Below the pieces are notes generated by a model. That model did not search any database. It was not told where the DNA came from and was given only the letters and a program-made list of their open reading frames with translations. A program made the translations under genes and the position numbers. A DNA stretch of 17,256 nucleotides from Anaerolineae bacterium (GTDB lineage: Bacteria; Chloroflexota; Anaerolineae; Aggregatilineales; Phototrophicaceae): NCBI GenBank assembly GCA_028284565.1, contig JANQRM010000247.1, forward strand, positions 1 through 17,256, given 5' to 3'. Below, piece after piece: positions 1 through 7,070 of the stretch. The first letter of the stretch is position 1; every line of letters begins with the position of its first letter.

Positions 1-2
1 AC

Positions 3-98
3 CTGCGAAATCTGACGATTAATTCAGTGCGTTCTTATCTCAAAAAAGAAGTCCTGCAATATGGGCTTTTTGATTCTAGAGTGCTTGATATCGTTTAA
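3..98 (+). CDS. C-terminal fragment of an unidentified protein (5' end outside window)
   Basis: An open frame runs from the window edge to a TAA at 96-98 and gives about 31 residues beginning LRNLTINSVRSYLKKEVLQ. The composition looks protein-like, with alternating charged and hydrophobic residues and a short stretch faintly like the recognition helix of a LuxR-type HTH, but that is too little to name a family. It would overlap the convergent dehydrogenase gene by 23 bases. The other two plus frames stop within the first 20 bases, so this is the only plus-strand gene end possible here. It could be chance. Confidence 0.3.
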   Translation: MRNLTINSVRSYLKKEVLQYGLFDSRVLDIV

Positions 99-1062
99 CC
101 ACTTTCGACCACACTTCGGGATTCACCAAATGAGGCGGTCTCTCTCCGCGTAGCACTTGAAAGACCTGCTGAAGAGTCGTCTCATAGATGCGACGTTTGC
201 CATCTCTCGTGGCAGAGGCGATATGCGGTGTGACAACCACATTATGGCAGTGAAGGAGGGGATTGTCCGCTTGCATGGGGAAGGGTTCCATCACATCCAA
301 GCCCGCCCCAAAGAGATGTCGGCTTTCCAACACATCAAATAGTGCCTTCTCATCCACCAAACCGCCCCGCGCAGTGTTAATAAATATCGCCCCCTGTTTC
401 ATCTGAGCGAATTGTTCCGCACCAAATAATCCGCGTGTTTCTGGCATCAACGGCACATGCACCGAGACGACATCGGCGGATGACAAAGTGGTTTCTAAGT
501 CTGCCTTCAATTCCACACCGAGAGACGTCACATCCTCTGCATCAACAAAGGGATCATACGCCTGCACTTGCATTCCCATCGCTTGAGCAACTTTCGCAAC
601 ATGCCGACTAATCCGTCCGAAGCCGATTAATCCCAACCGCTTGCCATAGAGTTCAATACCGTTATGCTCCTCATAAAAATGACTCTTCCCGCTATGACGC
701 AATTCCTGCTCCGACTTTTTCATCTTTTTCGCCACTGCCAACAACAACATCAAGGCTTGTTCGGCTGTGGAAATGGTTGGACCATCCGGCGCATTACACA
801 CCGCAATGCCTCGTTCTGTCGCGCTGGCAACATCTACCTTATCATAACCAATACCTGTACGGGAAATCACCAGCAAATTCGGCGCAGAGTCCATCAACTC
901 GGCATCATAGCGAAAGATGGAAGCCACTGCCCCATGTGCTTCGCTAAGGGCTTGTTGATGTTCCTGTGGTGTGAGATGGCCTGGATTCAAACTTTCAAAT
1001 GAATCATCAAGGAGATGAACAAAACTCGGTGGCACTTGGCGTTCAAACCAGATTTTAAGCAT
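76..1062 (-). CDS. D-isomer-specific 2-hydroxyacid dehydrogenase (phosphoglycerate dehydrogenase-like)
   Basis: A 328-residue NAD-dependent dehydrogenase that should interconvert a 2-oxoacid and a D-2-hydroxyacid in the cytoplasm. The catalytic triad of the family is visible: Arg232 in NTARGG, Glu259 in DVMEP and His280 in TPHIAS. The nucleotide fold starts at residue 142 with the loop GFGRIS (147-152), where the third glycine of GxGxxG is serine. Asp170 at the end of the second strand favours NAD over NADP. There is no ACT or other regulatory extension, so it resembles short SerA-like or glyoxylate/hydroxypyruvate reductase-like enzymes, and the true substrate cannot be read from sequence. 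The ATG start is preceded by AAGG-rich sequence (AAGGAAATAAGG). It is divergent from the sigma factor gene. Confidence 0.9.
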   Translation of the reverse strand: MLKIWFERQVPPSFVHLLDDSFESLNPGHLTPQEHQQALSEAHGAVASIFRYDAELMDSAPNLLVISRTGIGYDKVDVASATERGIAVCNAPDGPTISTAEQALMLLLAVAKKMKKSEQELRHSGKSHFYEEHNGIELYGKRLGLIGFGRISRHVAKVAQAMGMQVQAYDPFVDAEDVTSLGVELKADLETTLSSADVVSVHVPLMPETRGLFGAEQFAQMKQGAIFINTARGGLVDEKALFDVLESRHLFGAGLDVMEPFPMQADNPLLHCHNVVVTPHIASATRDGKRRIYETTLQQVFQVLRGERPPHLVNPEVWSKVVKRYQAL

Positions 1063-1095
1063 GTTGCGAACCTTATTTCCTTAACCTGTGAAGAT

Positions 1096-1101
1096 ATTGT
1101 A
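1096..1101 (-). promoter_or_regulatory. Candidate -10 element for the hydroxyacid dehydrogenase
   Basis: On the minus strand the hexamer TACAAT (5 of 6 to consensus) lies 33 bases upstream of the dehydrogenase ATG. No good -35 sits at 17 bases; TTGCTT is present with a short 14-base spacer. The call rests on the -10 and its position only. Confidence 0.3.
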
Positions 1102-1206
1102 CCGATACGACAGAGAAGCAATTCATTCGAGAGGGTTATAGCCTAGCGTTGGATTATCTGCAACAAACTCTCTTTAGGCTGAAAGTACGTCGCCCTCTGA
1201 TTGGTG

Positions 1207-1236
1207 TTGGTCAAGTGTGGAAAGACTCGCTACAAT
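1207..1236 (+). promoter_or_regulatory. Predicted promoter of the sigma/anti-sigma operon
   Basis: TTGGTC (1207-1212), an 18-base spacer and TACAAT (1231-1236) form a housekeeping-type promoter 35 bases before the sigma factor ATG. The -35 matches only the TTG core, so activation by another factor or by the ECF sigma itself is possible. No other element in 1063-1271 is as good. Confidence 0.45.
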
Positions 1237-1271
1237 GACACTGTTGGCTTCAACAACAACCGCAAGGGACT

Positions 1272-1856
1272 ATGCCAGACTATTTTAGTCATGAGGAAGA
1301 CATTGCGTTGATGAACCGCATTCATCAGGCGCAAGAGCAAACGGCTTTGAACACGCTGTACACTCAATACAGCAATCAAGTCTATAGTTTGGTGTACCGT
1401 GTCCTCAACAATGGGCAAATGGCAGAAGAAATCACCCAAGATGTCTTTGTCTATATCTGGCAAGATGCCTCACGCTGGGATTCCACCAAAGGTAAGCTCA
1501 TCAATTGGATACTGACCATCGCGCGCAATCGGGCGATCGACCGCATCCGTAAAGAGAAGCGTCGTCCCCAGATTGTTGAGGCAGAATTAAGTGATATTCC
1601 GCAATATGCATCCAAACCAGCCTTAGTCAACGATACACTGTGGCAAAACGGACAAGTCTTAAGGCAGTTGATGGCACAACTTCCAATCGAGCAAAGTGAG
1701 ATTATTAATTATGCATTTTTTCAAGGCATGACACATCGCGAGATTGCTGATAAATTTAATATTCCGTTAGGTACAGTCAAATCACGCGCTCGCAGTGGTC
1801 TACAAAAACTCAAATCAATGTGGTTAGCAGAAGGGAACAAACCACCAAGCGTCTAA
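1272..1856 (+). CDS. ECF-type RNA polymerase sigma factor (SigK/SigL-like)
   Basis: A 194-residue group IV sigma factor with only regions 2 and 4. Region 2 spans about residues 25-98 and contains the core AEEITQDVFVYIW and the -10-binding segment NRAIDRIRKEKRR. Region 4 spans about 130-184 with the HTH THREIADKFNIPLGTVKSRA, which contacts the -35. AAGGGA at 1264-1269 is a good ribosome site two bases from the ATG. The next gene, 22 bases downstream, is an RskA-type anti-sigma factor, so this sigma is expected to be held at the membrane until a signal arrives. The protein contains no cysteine, so the intramolecular disulfide switch described for mycobacterial SigK cannot operate here. Confidence 0.93.
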   Translation: MPDYFSHEEDIALMNRIHQAQEQTALNTLYTQYSNQVYSLVYRVLNNGQMAEEITQDVFVYIWQDASRWDSTKGKLINWILTIARNRAIDRIRKEKRRPQIVEAELSDIPQYASKPALVNDTLWQNGQVLRQLMAQLPIEQSEIINYAFFQGMTHREIADKFNIPLGTVKSRARSGLQKLKSMWLAEGNKPPSV

Positions 1857-1878
1857 GTTTGGTGGGCAGTGGTGAACA

Positions 1879-2697
1879 ATGGACATGAATCGTCACATCG
1901 AGAATGGTCGCCAAGTCAATTGTGAGGAATTAAGAGAACAGATTCCTGCCTATGTCTTTGGCTTGCTCGATGACGAAGAACGTCTTGAGGTTGAGATACA
2001 ACTGGCACAATGCCCAGAGGTTCAAACCGAACTACAAGAGTATCAGTCACTCCATGAAGCCATGCACCATAGTTCAGAGCCAATGGAAGCTCCATCTGTC
2101 ATCCTCGAAAATCTCATGATGGCGATTCAGCCTGATTTGACTGAAACCGCACAGATGCCACAGGTGACACCGTCCAATGTCCGTCGTCCTAACTTCTTGG
2201 CATTTACGGGTCTGGCGGCGGCACTTGCCTTATTTATCCTTGTAAGTACCAATCTCTACTGGTTCACACGGGTGCAACAGCTCGAAACGGACCTTGCCCA
2301 ACTTGCTCCACCGAGCTTTAATCCACAGGGCAATCTAATCAACTTCAGCACCAGTTCAGAGGCGCAACAGGTTTCAATCGAACCCGTTGATAGTGCGACT
2401 GTGAGAGGGTTATTGCAATGGGCAGAAGGTGCAGTTGGCGATACATGGCTGGCGACCTTCCAAGTCTCCGGCTTAACAAGACTCGACCCCGATCAAGTCT
2501 ATCAATTATGGTTCTCCCGTCCCGAAGAAGCTCCGGTGAGTGCAGGTATCTTCGTGGTCGATGAAGATGGTAGTGGTTTGCTATTCTTTGAGATTACCGA
2601 ACCCATTGGCTCATTCGCGGGCTTAGGTGTTTCCATCGAACCGCAAGGGGGAAGTCCTGCCCCAACAGGCGATGTCGTGCTATCGGGTGAGATTTAA
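1879..2697 (+). CDS. Membrane anti-sigma factor, RskA family
   Basis: A 272-residue single-pass protein that should bind and silence the ECF sigma encoded just upstream. The N-terminal cytoplasmic part (about 13-85) has the anti-sigma fold signature PAYVFGLLDDEERLEVE followed by QCPEVQTEL. A membrane segment lies at about 106-128. The C-terminal extracytoplasmic RskA domain covers about 155-272, with the family's YQLWF, SAGIF and EPQGGS-APTG motifs. In zinc-binding relatives a His and a CxxC pair hold the metal. Here only Cys45 of the pair remains (CPEV) and the His position is not histidine, so a zinc site is unlikely. Translation may start at ATG 1879 or ATG 1885, and neither has a strong ribosome site. 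It is probably co-transcribed with the sigma gene. Confidence 0.88.
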   Translation: MDMNRHIENGRQVNCEELREQIPAYVFGLLDDEERLEVEIQLAQCPEVQTELQEYQSLHEAMHHSSEPMEAPSVILENLMMAIQPDLTETAQMPQVTPSNVRRPNFLAFTGLAAALALFILVSTNLYWFTRVQQLETDLAQLAPPSFNPQGNLINFSTSSEAQQVSIEPVDSATVRGLLQWAEGAVGDTWLATFQVSGLTRLDPDQVYQLWFSRPEEAPVSAGIFVVDEDGSGLLFFEITEPIGSFAGLGVSIEPQGGSPAPTGDVVLSGEI

Positions 2698-2777
2698 TGA
2701 TAGCACCACGCAGAAAGCTAAGAAAATTTAGTCTGCTCACGTCTTTTTGGGTATTAGACTTAGAATTCAGTTTCTTC
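2698..2777. other. Convergent intergenic gap without a clear terminator
   Basis: Eighty AT-rich bases separate the anti-sigma and peptidase stops. Complementary pieces (TAGTCT at 2731-2736 with AGACTTA further on) could pair imperfectly across a loop of about 20 bases, but there is no GC-rich stem with a T-tract on either strand. Confidence 0.4.
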
Positions 2778-4601
2778 TTATTTGACTAAGCTTTCCAAAC
2801 GTTCGACAAGCTGTTCCAGAATAATGAAGGTCTGCTCAATAGGTTCAGGCTGTGTCATATCAATTCCTCCAATTTCGAAGAGTTGTGGGGCATAAGCAGA
2901 CCAGCCAGCACCGATGAAATTTAAGTATCGCTCTGCCATACCGTCTTGACCATTGAGAATTGCTGTGCCAAAAGCATGTGCAGCACTGATACCGACACCA
3001 TACTGGAAAGAATAATATCCTACGTACAGATGCAAGAATTGCATCCAGATTGTTGCAGTACGTTCGGGGTCATCGGTCATTGTCTCACCAAACCCCTCAG
3101 TAAATAGGCGGACCGTTATTTCATTGAGGATGCTTGCATTCACAGGTTCGTTATTCTCAACCATTGTGTAGACCTCGTATTCCAACTGAGACAATATTGG
3201 CATAACGAAGAAATAACGGCGGAAGTTCATCATTGCTTCGTCTATCAACGCCAGTTGAAAATCACGGTCATTATTATCCTGTCTTAGCAAATATGCCCGC
3301 AACATCACCTGATGGAAATTGGATGCTGTTTCGGAAACGGAACCGGATTTCCCCTTGGCAAACCCACCATTATAGACATTCGGTTGATGTTTATTTGTCC
3401 AGTAGTGGTGCATTGAGTGTCCTAATTCGTGTGCAAGGGCACTCATCTCAAAAAAGCTCCCATTGAATGTATTGAAGATAAACGGATAGCAATCATATGC
3501 CGGGCTAGAAAAAGCACCCTGCCCACGTCCTTCATTATTGGCATAATCAACCCAGCGATCAATCGTTGCCCCACGGTGTAACACGTCCGTATACTCTTGA
3601 CCTAGTGATTCCAGACTCGCAACCAGCCACTCAATTGCAGTCGCATAGCTAATGGTTTGTGGGTTCTCGGTCAAGGGTGCCAACATATCATAAGGGTGAA
3701 TACGATCTAGTTTCAGGATTTTACGTTTGACATCCCAATATCTGTGCCATACAGATAAGTTTGCTCTACACGTATTTACCAAATTATGGAAGACATCAAC
3801 AGGCATATTCGATGGCATTAATTTAGCTTCCAGCACCGAATCATAACCTCTTGCGCGTGCCGTGAATACGTTCTGCTTAAATTGTGTGATGAGATTACTC
3901 GCTAGTGTATTCTCAAATGCCTTATGCCCATCACAAAATTTTTCCCAAGCATCTTTTCGGCGTACACGATCTGTACTGTCGATGCCTGATGGAGTGGGAA
4001 GTGCCTGTACCACACGATGACGATTCCCGTGACCATCAATAGCATCAGGATAGGTCAAATCTGTATTTGTCATTTCGCGGTAGGTATTGAATGTTCCGCT
4101 GAAAGCATCCTGTACCATGCCGAGGAGTCGCTCGACTTCTGGAGATTGTGTGTACTGTTGTTGACGGAGCAAATCTTCAAAATAATGTTGGTAAATTGCC
4201 AGACGTGAATCCTGTTTTGCCCAGTCAATCAATTGCGCTCCGATGTTAACCAGTTCCGGTTCGGCAAATGCTGATGCTCCCGCTATTTGCGCCATAAGAC
4301 TAGCGACTTGTCCTCGTTTAGATTTCGCCTGAGCATCGGAGTTATCTACTGCGACAGACATATGAGTATATACATGGAGTCTACCGACCTGTTGGCGGAG
4401 TGGGAAGAATAAATCTAACCACTCGACCAGCTTATCAGGTGATTCGCTGAGTTTTCCTTTGAATGCCCTCAGTTCAGGGAGTCTTTTAGCGATTGCATCA
4501 TATTCCTTCTGAAATTCGTCCCATGAGGCAAAGACACTTTCTCGATTCCATGTTTGTTCGAATGGTACATCAGCGCGTTTTAACACTTTTGGAGCTGCCA
4601 T
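2778..4601 (-). CDS. pepF: M3 family oligoendopeptidase (PepF-like)
   Basis: A 607-residue cytoplasmic zinc endopeptidase of the usual length for oligoendopeptidase F, which cuts short peptides left by other proteases. The zinc motif HELGH is at 391-395 within ALAHELGHSMHHYW, and Glu424 in SETAS is the expected third ligand. The helical N-terminal half (about 1-200) matches the M3 prodomain-like region. Upstream of the zinc helix, FNTFNGSFFEMSALAHE is typical of the PepF branch. The segment after Glu424 reads ASNFHQ rather than the common ASTFNE, so it is a divergent member. There is no signal peptide. GAAAGG (4611-4616, minus strand) lies 9 bases before the ATG. The gene is probably monocistronic. 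Confidence 0.9.
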   Translation of the reverse strand: MAAPKVLKRADVPFEQTWNRESVFASWDEFQKEYDAIAKRLPELRAFKGKLSESPDKLVEWLDLFFPLRQQVGRLHVYTHMSVAVDNSDAQAKSKRGQVASLMAQIAGASAFAEPELVNIGAQLIDWAKQDSRLAIYQHYFEDLLRQQQYTQSPEVERLLGMVQDAFSGTFNTYREMTNTDLTYPDAIDGHGNRHRVVQALPTPSGIDSTDRVRRKDAWEKFCDGHKAFENTLASNLITQFKQNVFTARARGYDSVLEAKLMPSNMPVDVFHNLVNTCRANLSVWHRYWDVKRKILKLDRIHPYDMLAPLTENPQTISYATAIEWLVASLESLGQEYTDVLHRGATIDRWVDYANNEGRGQGAFSSPAYDCYPFIFNTFNGSFFEMSALAHELGHSMHHYWTNKHQPNVYNGGFAKGKSGSVSETASNFHQVMLRAYLLRQDNNDRDFQLALIDEAMMNFRRYFFVMPILSQLEYEVYTMVENNEPVNASILNEITVRLFTEGFGETMTDDPERTATIWMQFLHLYVGYYSFQYGVGISAAHAFGTAILNGQDGMAERYLNFIGAGWSAYAPQLFEIGGIDMTQPEPIEQTFIILEQLVERLESLVK

Positions 4602-4724
4602 CCAGCGAGGCCTTTCGTGAGTAAGGGACTTTTATAGACCAGTATGTAAAACAAACTAGGGTCAACCGTCGTATCAAAAGTCGGTCAGCAACGTACCCGC
4701 AAGAAGGGATTAAATAGCTTATGT

Positions 4725-4799
4725 TCATGCCCGAGTTGCGAACAACGCTTTCTGGACGGTGTCCCAAATCTCCACATCAGTCGACTCAATGATAATGTC
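4725..4799 (-). pseudogene. Possible gene remnant downstream of the aldo/keto reductase
   Basis: Between the reductase stop and the peptidase promoter region, the minus strand has a 24-codon stretch reading DIIIESTDVEIWDTVQKAL and ending in a TGA at 4725-4727. It reads like real protein but has no start codon or ribosome site and is bounded upstream by a TGA. It may be the end of a decayed gene or chance. The rest of 4602-4810 shows no recognisable element. Confidence 0.15.
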
Positions 4800-4810
4800 A
4801 CTGCATCACG

Positions 4811-5833
4811 CTAACGCGCGCGATTCCCCATGACATCAAGAATAAAACCATGTGGATAATAGGGTAATTCTGTTGCACTGACTTCGTTTAAGCGGTTGCG
4901 ATGCTCTGCGCTCAATGACCAGCCCACACTGTCTAAGTTGGTTTGCAGATGCGTGATTTTACTTGCACCGATGATGGGTGCTGTCACACCGGGTTGGTCT
5001 TTCACCCAGTTGAGTGCAACCTGCGCGGGCGTTTTGCCCAAGTCATCGGCAACTTCGATGAGCGTATTTATCACTGCCCATGTGCGATCCATATTGTAAG
5101 CATCCCAATTTTCCGACCAACCTTCGCGTTGTGCTTTACCCACCCGTGAGTCGGCTGGTAGGTCTTCGGCTTTCATACCCTCTCGATAGCGTCCTGTCAA
5201 CCAGCCACCTCGCAAGGGAGACCATGGAATTATCCCCAAGCCTTCATTCTGGCAGACCTCGACCAATTCCCATTCGATGAAACGGTCAAGCAAGTTATAC
5301 AGGGGTTGGAAGCAAGTAAAGGGTTCCCATCCATTGCCATTGGCTAAATCGATTGCCTTCTGAATCTGCCAGCTTTTGTAGTTGCTCACTCCCAGATAGC
5401 GGACTTTTCCACTTTGCACCAATTGATTCAAGGTCGAAAGCGTCTCTTCGAGGGGTGTGCCGGGGTCCCAGCAATGCACTTGATACAGGTCGATGTAGTC
5501 TGTCTGTAACCGTCGCAAACTGCGCTCGACAGCATTTAAGATATGCTTCCGACTCAAGCCGATATTGTTGACATCATCCCCCATTGGGAAGCGTACTTTG
5601 GTTGCAATCACGAACTCATCACGGTTCTTGTTTTTCAGCCACTTACCAACGACTTCCTCACTCCGTCCACGACTGTAGACATCCGCTGTGTCGATGAAAT
5701 TACCACCCGCTTCCGCGAATTGATGCATCATCGTGAAGCTATCGGCTTCATTGGTTTCGCGCCCAAAGGTCATCGCGCCCAAGCACAATTCACTGACCTT
5801 TAAGCCCGTTTTGCCGAGATAACGAGTTTCCAT
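4811..5833 (-). CDS. Aldo/keto reductase
   Basis: A 340-residue NAD(P)H-dependent reductase with a TIM-barrel fold. The full catalytic tetrad is visible: Asp48 and Tyr53 in FIDTADVY, Lys79 in ATKV and His120 in YQVH. Later family motifs include GVSNY, the cofactor-facing [10 protein letters not shown] and PIIGAS (phosphate binding). Length and motif spacing fit the bacterial YajO/YghZ-like branch, which reduces a wide range of aldehydes and sugars, so the substrate is not predictable. AAGGGA (5839-5844, minus strand) lies 5 bases before the ATG. A 10-base direct repeat, TCGCGCCCAA, occurs at 5757 and 5773 within the gene. A decayed partial copy of the first ~55 codons lies at 6839-6983. Confidence 0.92.
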   Translation of the reverse strand: METRYLGKTGLKVSELCLGAMTFGRETNEADSFTMMHQFAEAGGNFIDTADVYSRGRSEEVVGKWLKNKNRDEFVIATKVRFPMGDDVNNIGLSRKHILNAVERSLRRLQTDYIDLYQVHCWDPGTPLEETLSTLNQLVQSGKVRYLGVSNYKSWQIQKAIDLANGNGWEPFTCFQPLYNLLDRFIEWELVEVCQNEGLGIIPWSPLRGGWLTGRYREGMKAEDLPADSRVGKAQREGWSENWDAYNMDRTWAVINTLIEVADDLGKTPAQVALNWVKDQPGVTAPIIGASKITHLQTNLDSVGWSLSAEHRNRLNEVSATELPYYPHGFILDVMGNRAR

Positions 5834-5917
5834 GTTGTTCCCTTAAGATGACATTCCGGATTAGAGAGTCTAACAAAAGTACATCCCCTCCGCGAGGTAT
5901 TGGTTGAAAGAAATAAC

Positions 5918-5931
5918 CACCTGAACGGGTG
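5918..5931. repeat. Short inverted repeat in the divergent reductase/esterase promoter region
   Basis: CACC-TGAACG-GGTG (5918-5931) is a short dyad that extends with one bulge to AACCACC/GGGTGTT. It lies in the 162-base gap between two divergent genes and could be an operator, but the arms are only four perfect bases. Confidence 0.2.
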
Positions 5932-5983
5932 TTGGGAAGAAATTTGAAAGTAAGTTAAGCTCACTAGATGAAAAACTCATTTT

Positions 5984-5989
5984 AAGGAG
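5984..5989 (+). promoter_or_regulatory. Strong ribosome binding site that sets a GTG start
   Basis: AAGGAG followed by six bases and GTG at 5996 is the best Shine-Dalgarno match in the window. It supports the GTG at 5996 as the start of the esterase gene. Confidence 0.75.
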
Positions 5990-5995
5990 ATCACA

Positions 5996-6817
5996 GTGCC
6001 TCAAGAGGTTACGATCCCAAACACACACGTTCATAGGATATCCACATCACGCACTGGGTATGATTATCAGATTGAGATTAAACTTCCGGATGGATATGAA
6101 TTATCAGAGGATCGGTATCCGGCGATTTATGTTCTTGACGGCAACTGGTATTTCCCAATGATTGCTTCAATTGCACACACAATGTCAGTTGTTCTTCCTG
6201 ATGAACCCGATATTCCAAAAGCGATTATTATCGGTATTGGGTATGAAACCAAGGATACAAAGCTACAATTAGGACTTCGCAGACGCGATTTTACCCCATC
6301 CATAGATGAAGAATTTGCAACTGAAAAAGGTATCGTCATACCTGGGGCAGACATAAAAAACTCTTTTGGGCAAGCTTCCGAATTCCTTGAATTTATTCGA
6401 GAAGACGTTATTCCATTAATTGACCGTACTTACCGCACCGAACCCAATCTTCGTATTGGACATGGGCATTCCTTTGGTGCGCTTATGCTACTATATGTAC
6501 TCTTCAACCAACCTGACACATTTCATAGCTATATCGCCGCCAGCACATCACTATGGTGGGATAATGAAATCATATTGCAACACGAAGAGACATACTATAA
6601 AACACACAAGGACTTGCTTGCCACGGTGTATATAACCGCTGGAACCGACGAACTCGAGACTCTATCTGGAGCAACAACACTTATCAAGCGATTACAGTCA
6701 CGCAACTATCCAAGATTACGTTTGCACTATGAATTCATGGTGGACGAAACCCACATGTCAGTTGTTGCGCGAACATTTACAAATGGGCTACGAAAGCTCC
6801 TAAATAACAAGAATTGA
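5996..6817 (+). CDS. Alpha/beta-hydrolase, putative esterase (esterase D / siderophore-esterase-like)
   Basis: A 273-residue hydrolase of the esterase family that includes BesA, IroE and YbbA. The nucleophile elbow is GHSFG with Ser159. The likely acid is Asp218 or Glu219 in TAGTDELE, and the likely base is His253 in DETHMS. The N-terminal part shows the family's YDYQIEIKLPDGY strand, YPAIYVLDGN (about 41-50) and an oxyanion-side IIIGIGY. There is no signal peptide, so it is cytoplasmic, and the natural ester is unknown. The GTG start has a strong ribosome site. The gene looks AT-richer than its neighbours: three of four sampled 60-base lines are near 37-38% GC, against 58% in a sampled reductase line. 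It lies between the intact reductase and its broken copy, so it may be a later arrival. Confidence 0.85.
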   Translation: MPQEVTIPNTHVHRISTSRTGYDYQIEIKLPDGYELSEDRYPAIYVLDGNWYFPMIASIAHTMSVVLPDEPDIPKAIIIGIGYETKDTKLQLGLRRRDFTPSIDEEFATEKGIVIPGADIKNSFGQASEFLEFIREDVIPLIDRTYRTEPNLRIGHGHSFGALMLLYVLFNQPDTFHSYIAASTSLWWDNEIILQHEETYYKTHKDLLATVYITAGTDELETLSGATTLIKRLQSRNYPRLRLHYEFMVDETHMSVVARTFTNGLRKLLNNKN

Positions 6818-6838
6818 TCGGTCATGTTTGCCAACCTG

Positions 6839-6983
6839 TGTTGTAGACATCAACAGTTCGATGGAATTACCACCCGCTTCCACGAATTGATGCATCATCG
6901 TGAAGCTGTCGTCTTCGTTGGTCTCGCGCCCAAGCACAATTCACTGACCTTTAAGCCCGTTTCCGCATATACCGTGTTGCCAT
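6839..6983 (-). pseudogene. Decayed partial copy of the aldo/keto reductase 5' end
   Basis: This stretch matches the start of the neighbouring reductase gene (5671-5833) in the same orientation. Over the best 88 bases I count about ten substitutions and one single-base gap. It covers the start codon position (CAT at 6981-6983) through about codon 54. A 16-base deletion has removed one of the two TCGCGCCCAA repeats of the intact gene and shifts the frame. The rest of the gene is missing; similarity stops near 6838, about 20 bases after the esterase stop. Weaker similarity continues upstream of the start to about 7050 (GAGTCTAAC in both copies), so the region before the gene was duplicated too. 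It is not functional. Confidence 0.85.
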
Positions 6984-7070
6984 ATTGATGTCCTCGATAC
7001 GGTATTTTGGATGGGGGCGAGTCTAACGAATACAACACTATCCAGCGAGAAGTGAATTCCTCAATCACTA

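Noticed and set aside
4570..4767. 65-codon minus-strand frame overlapping the peptidase start
   Set aside because: Composition is unlike protein, there is no ribosome site, and it overlaps the well-supported start of the M3 peptidase in another frame.
5834..6838. Esterase as cargo of a transposon or insertion sequence
   Set aside because: There is no transposase, no terminal inverted repeats and no target-site duplication; the flanking direct copies are explained as reductase sequence.
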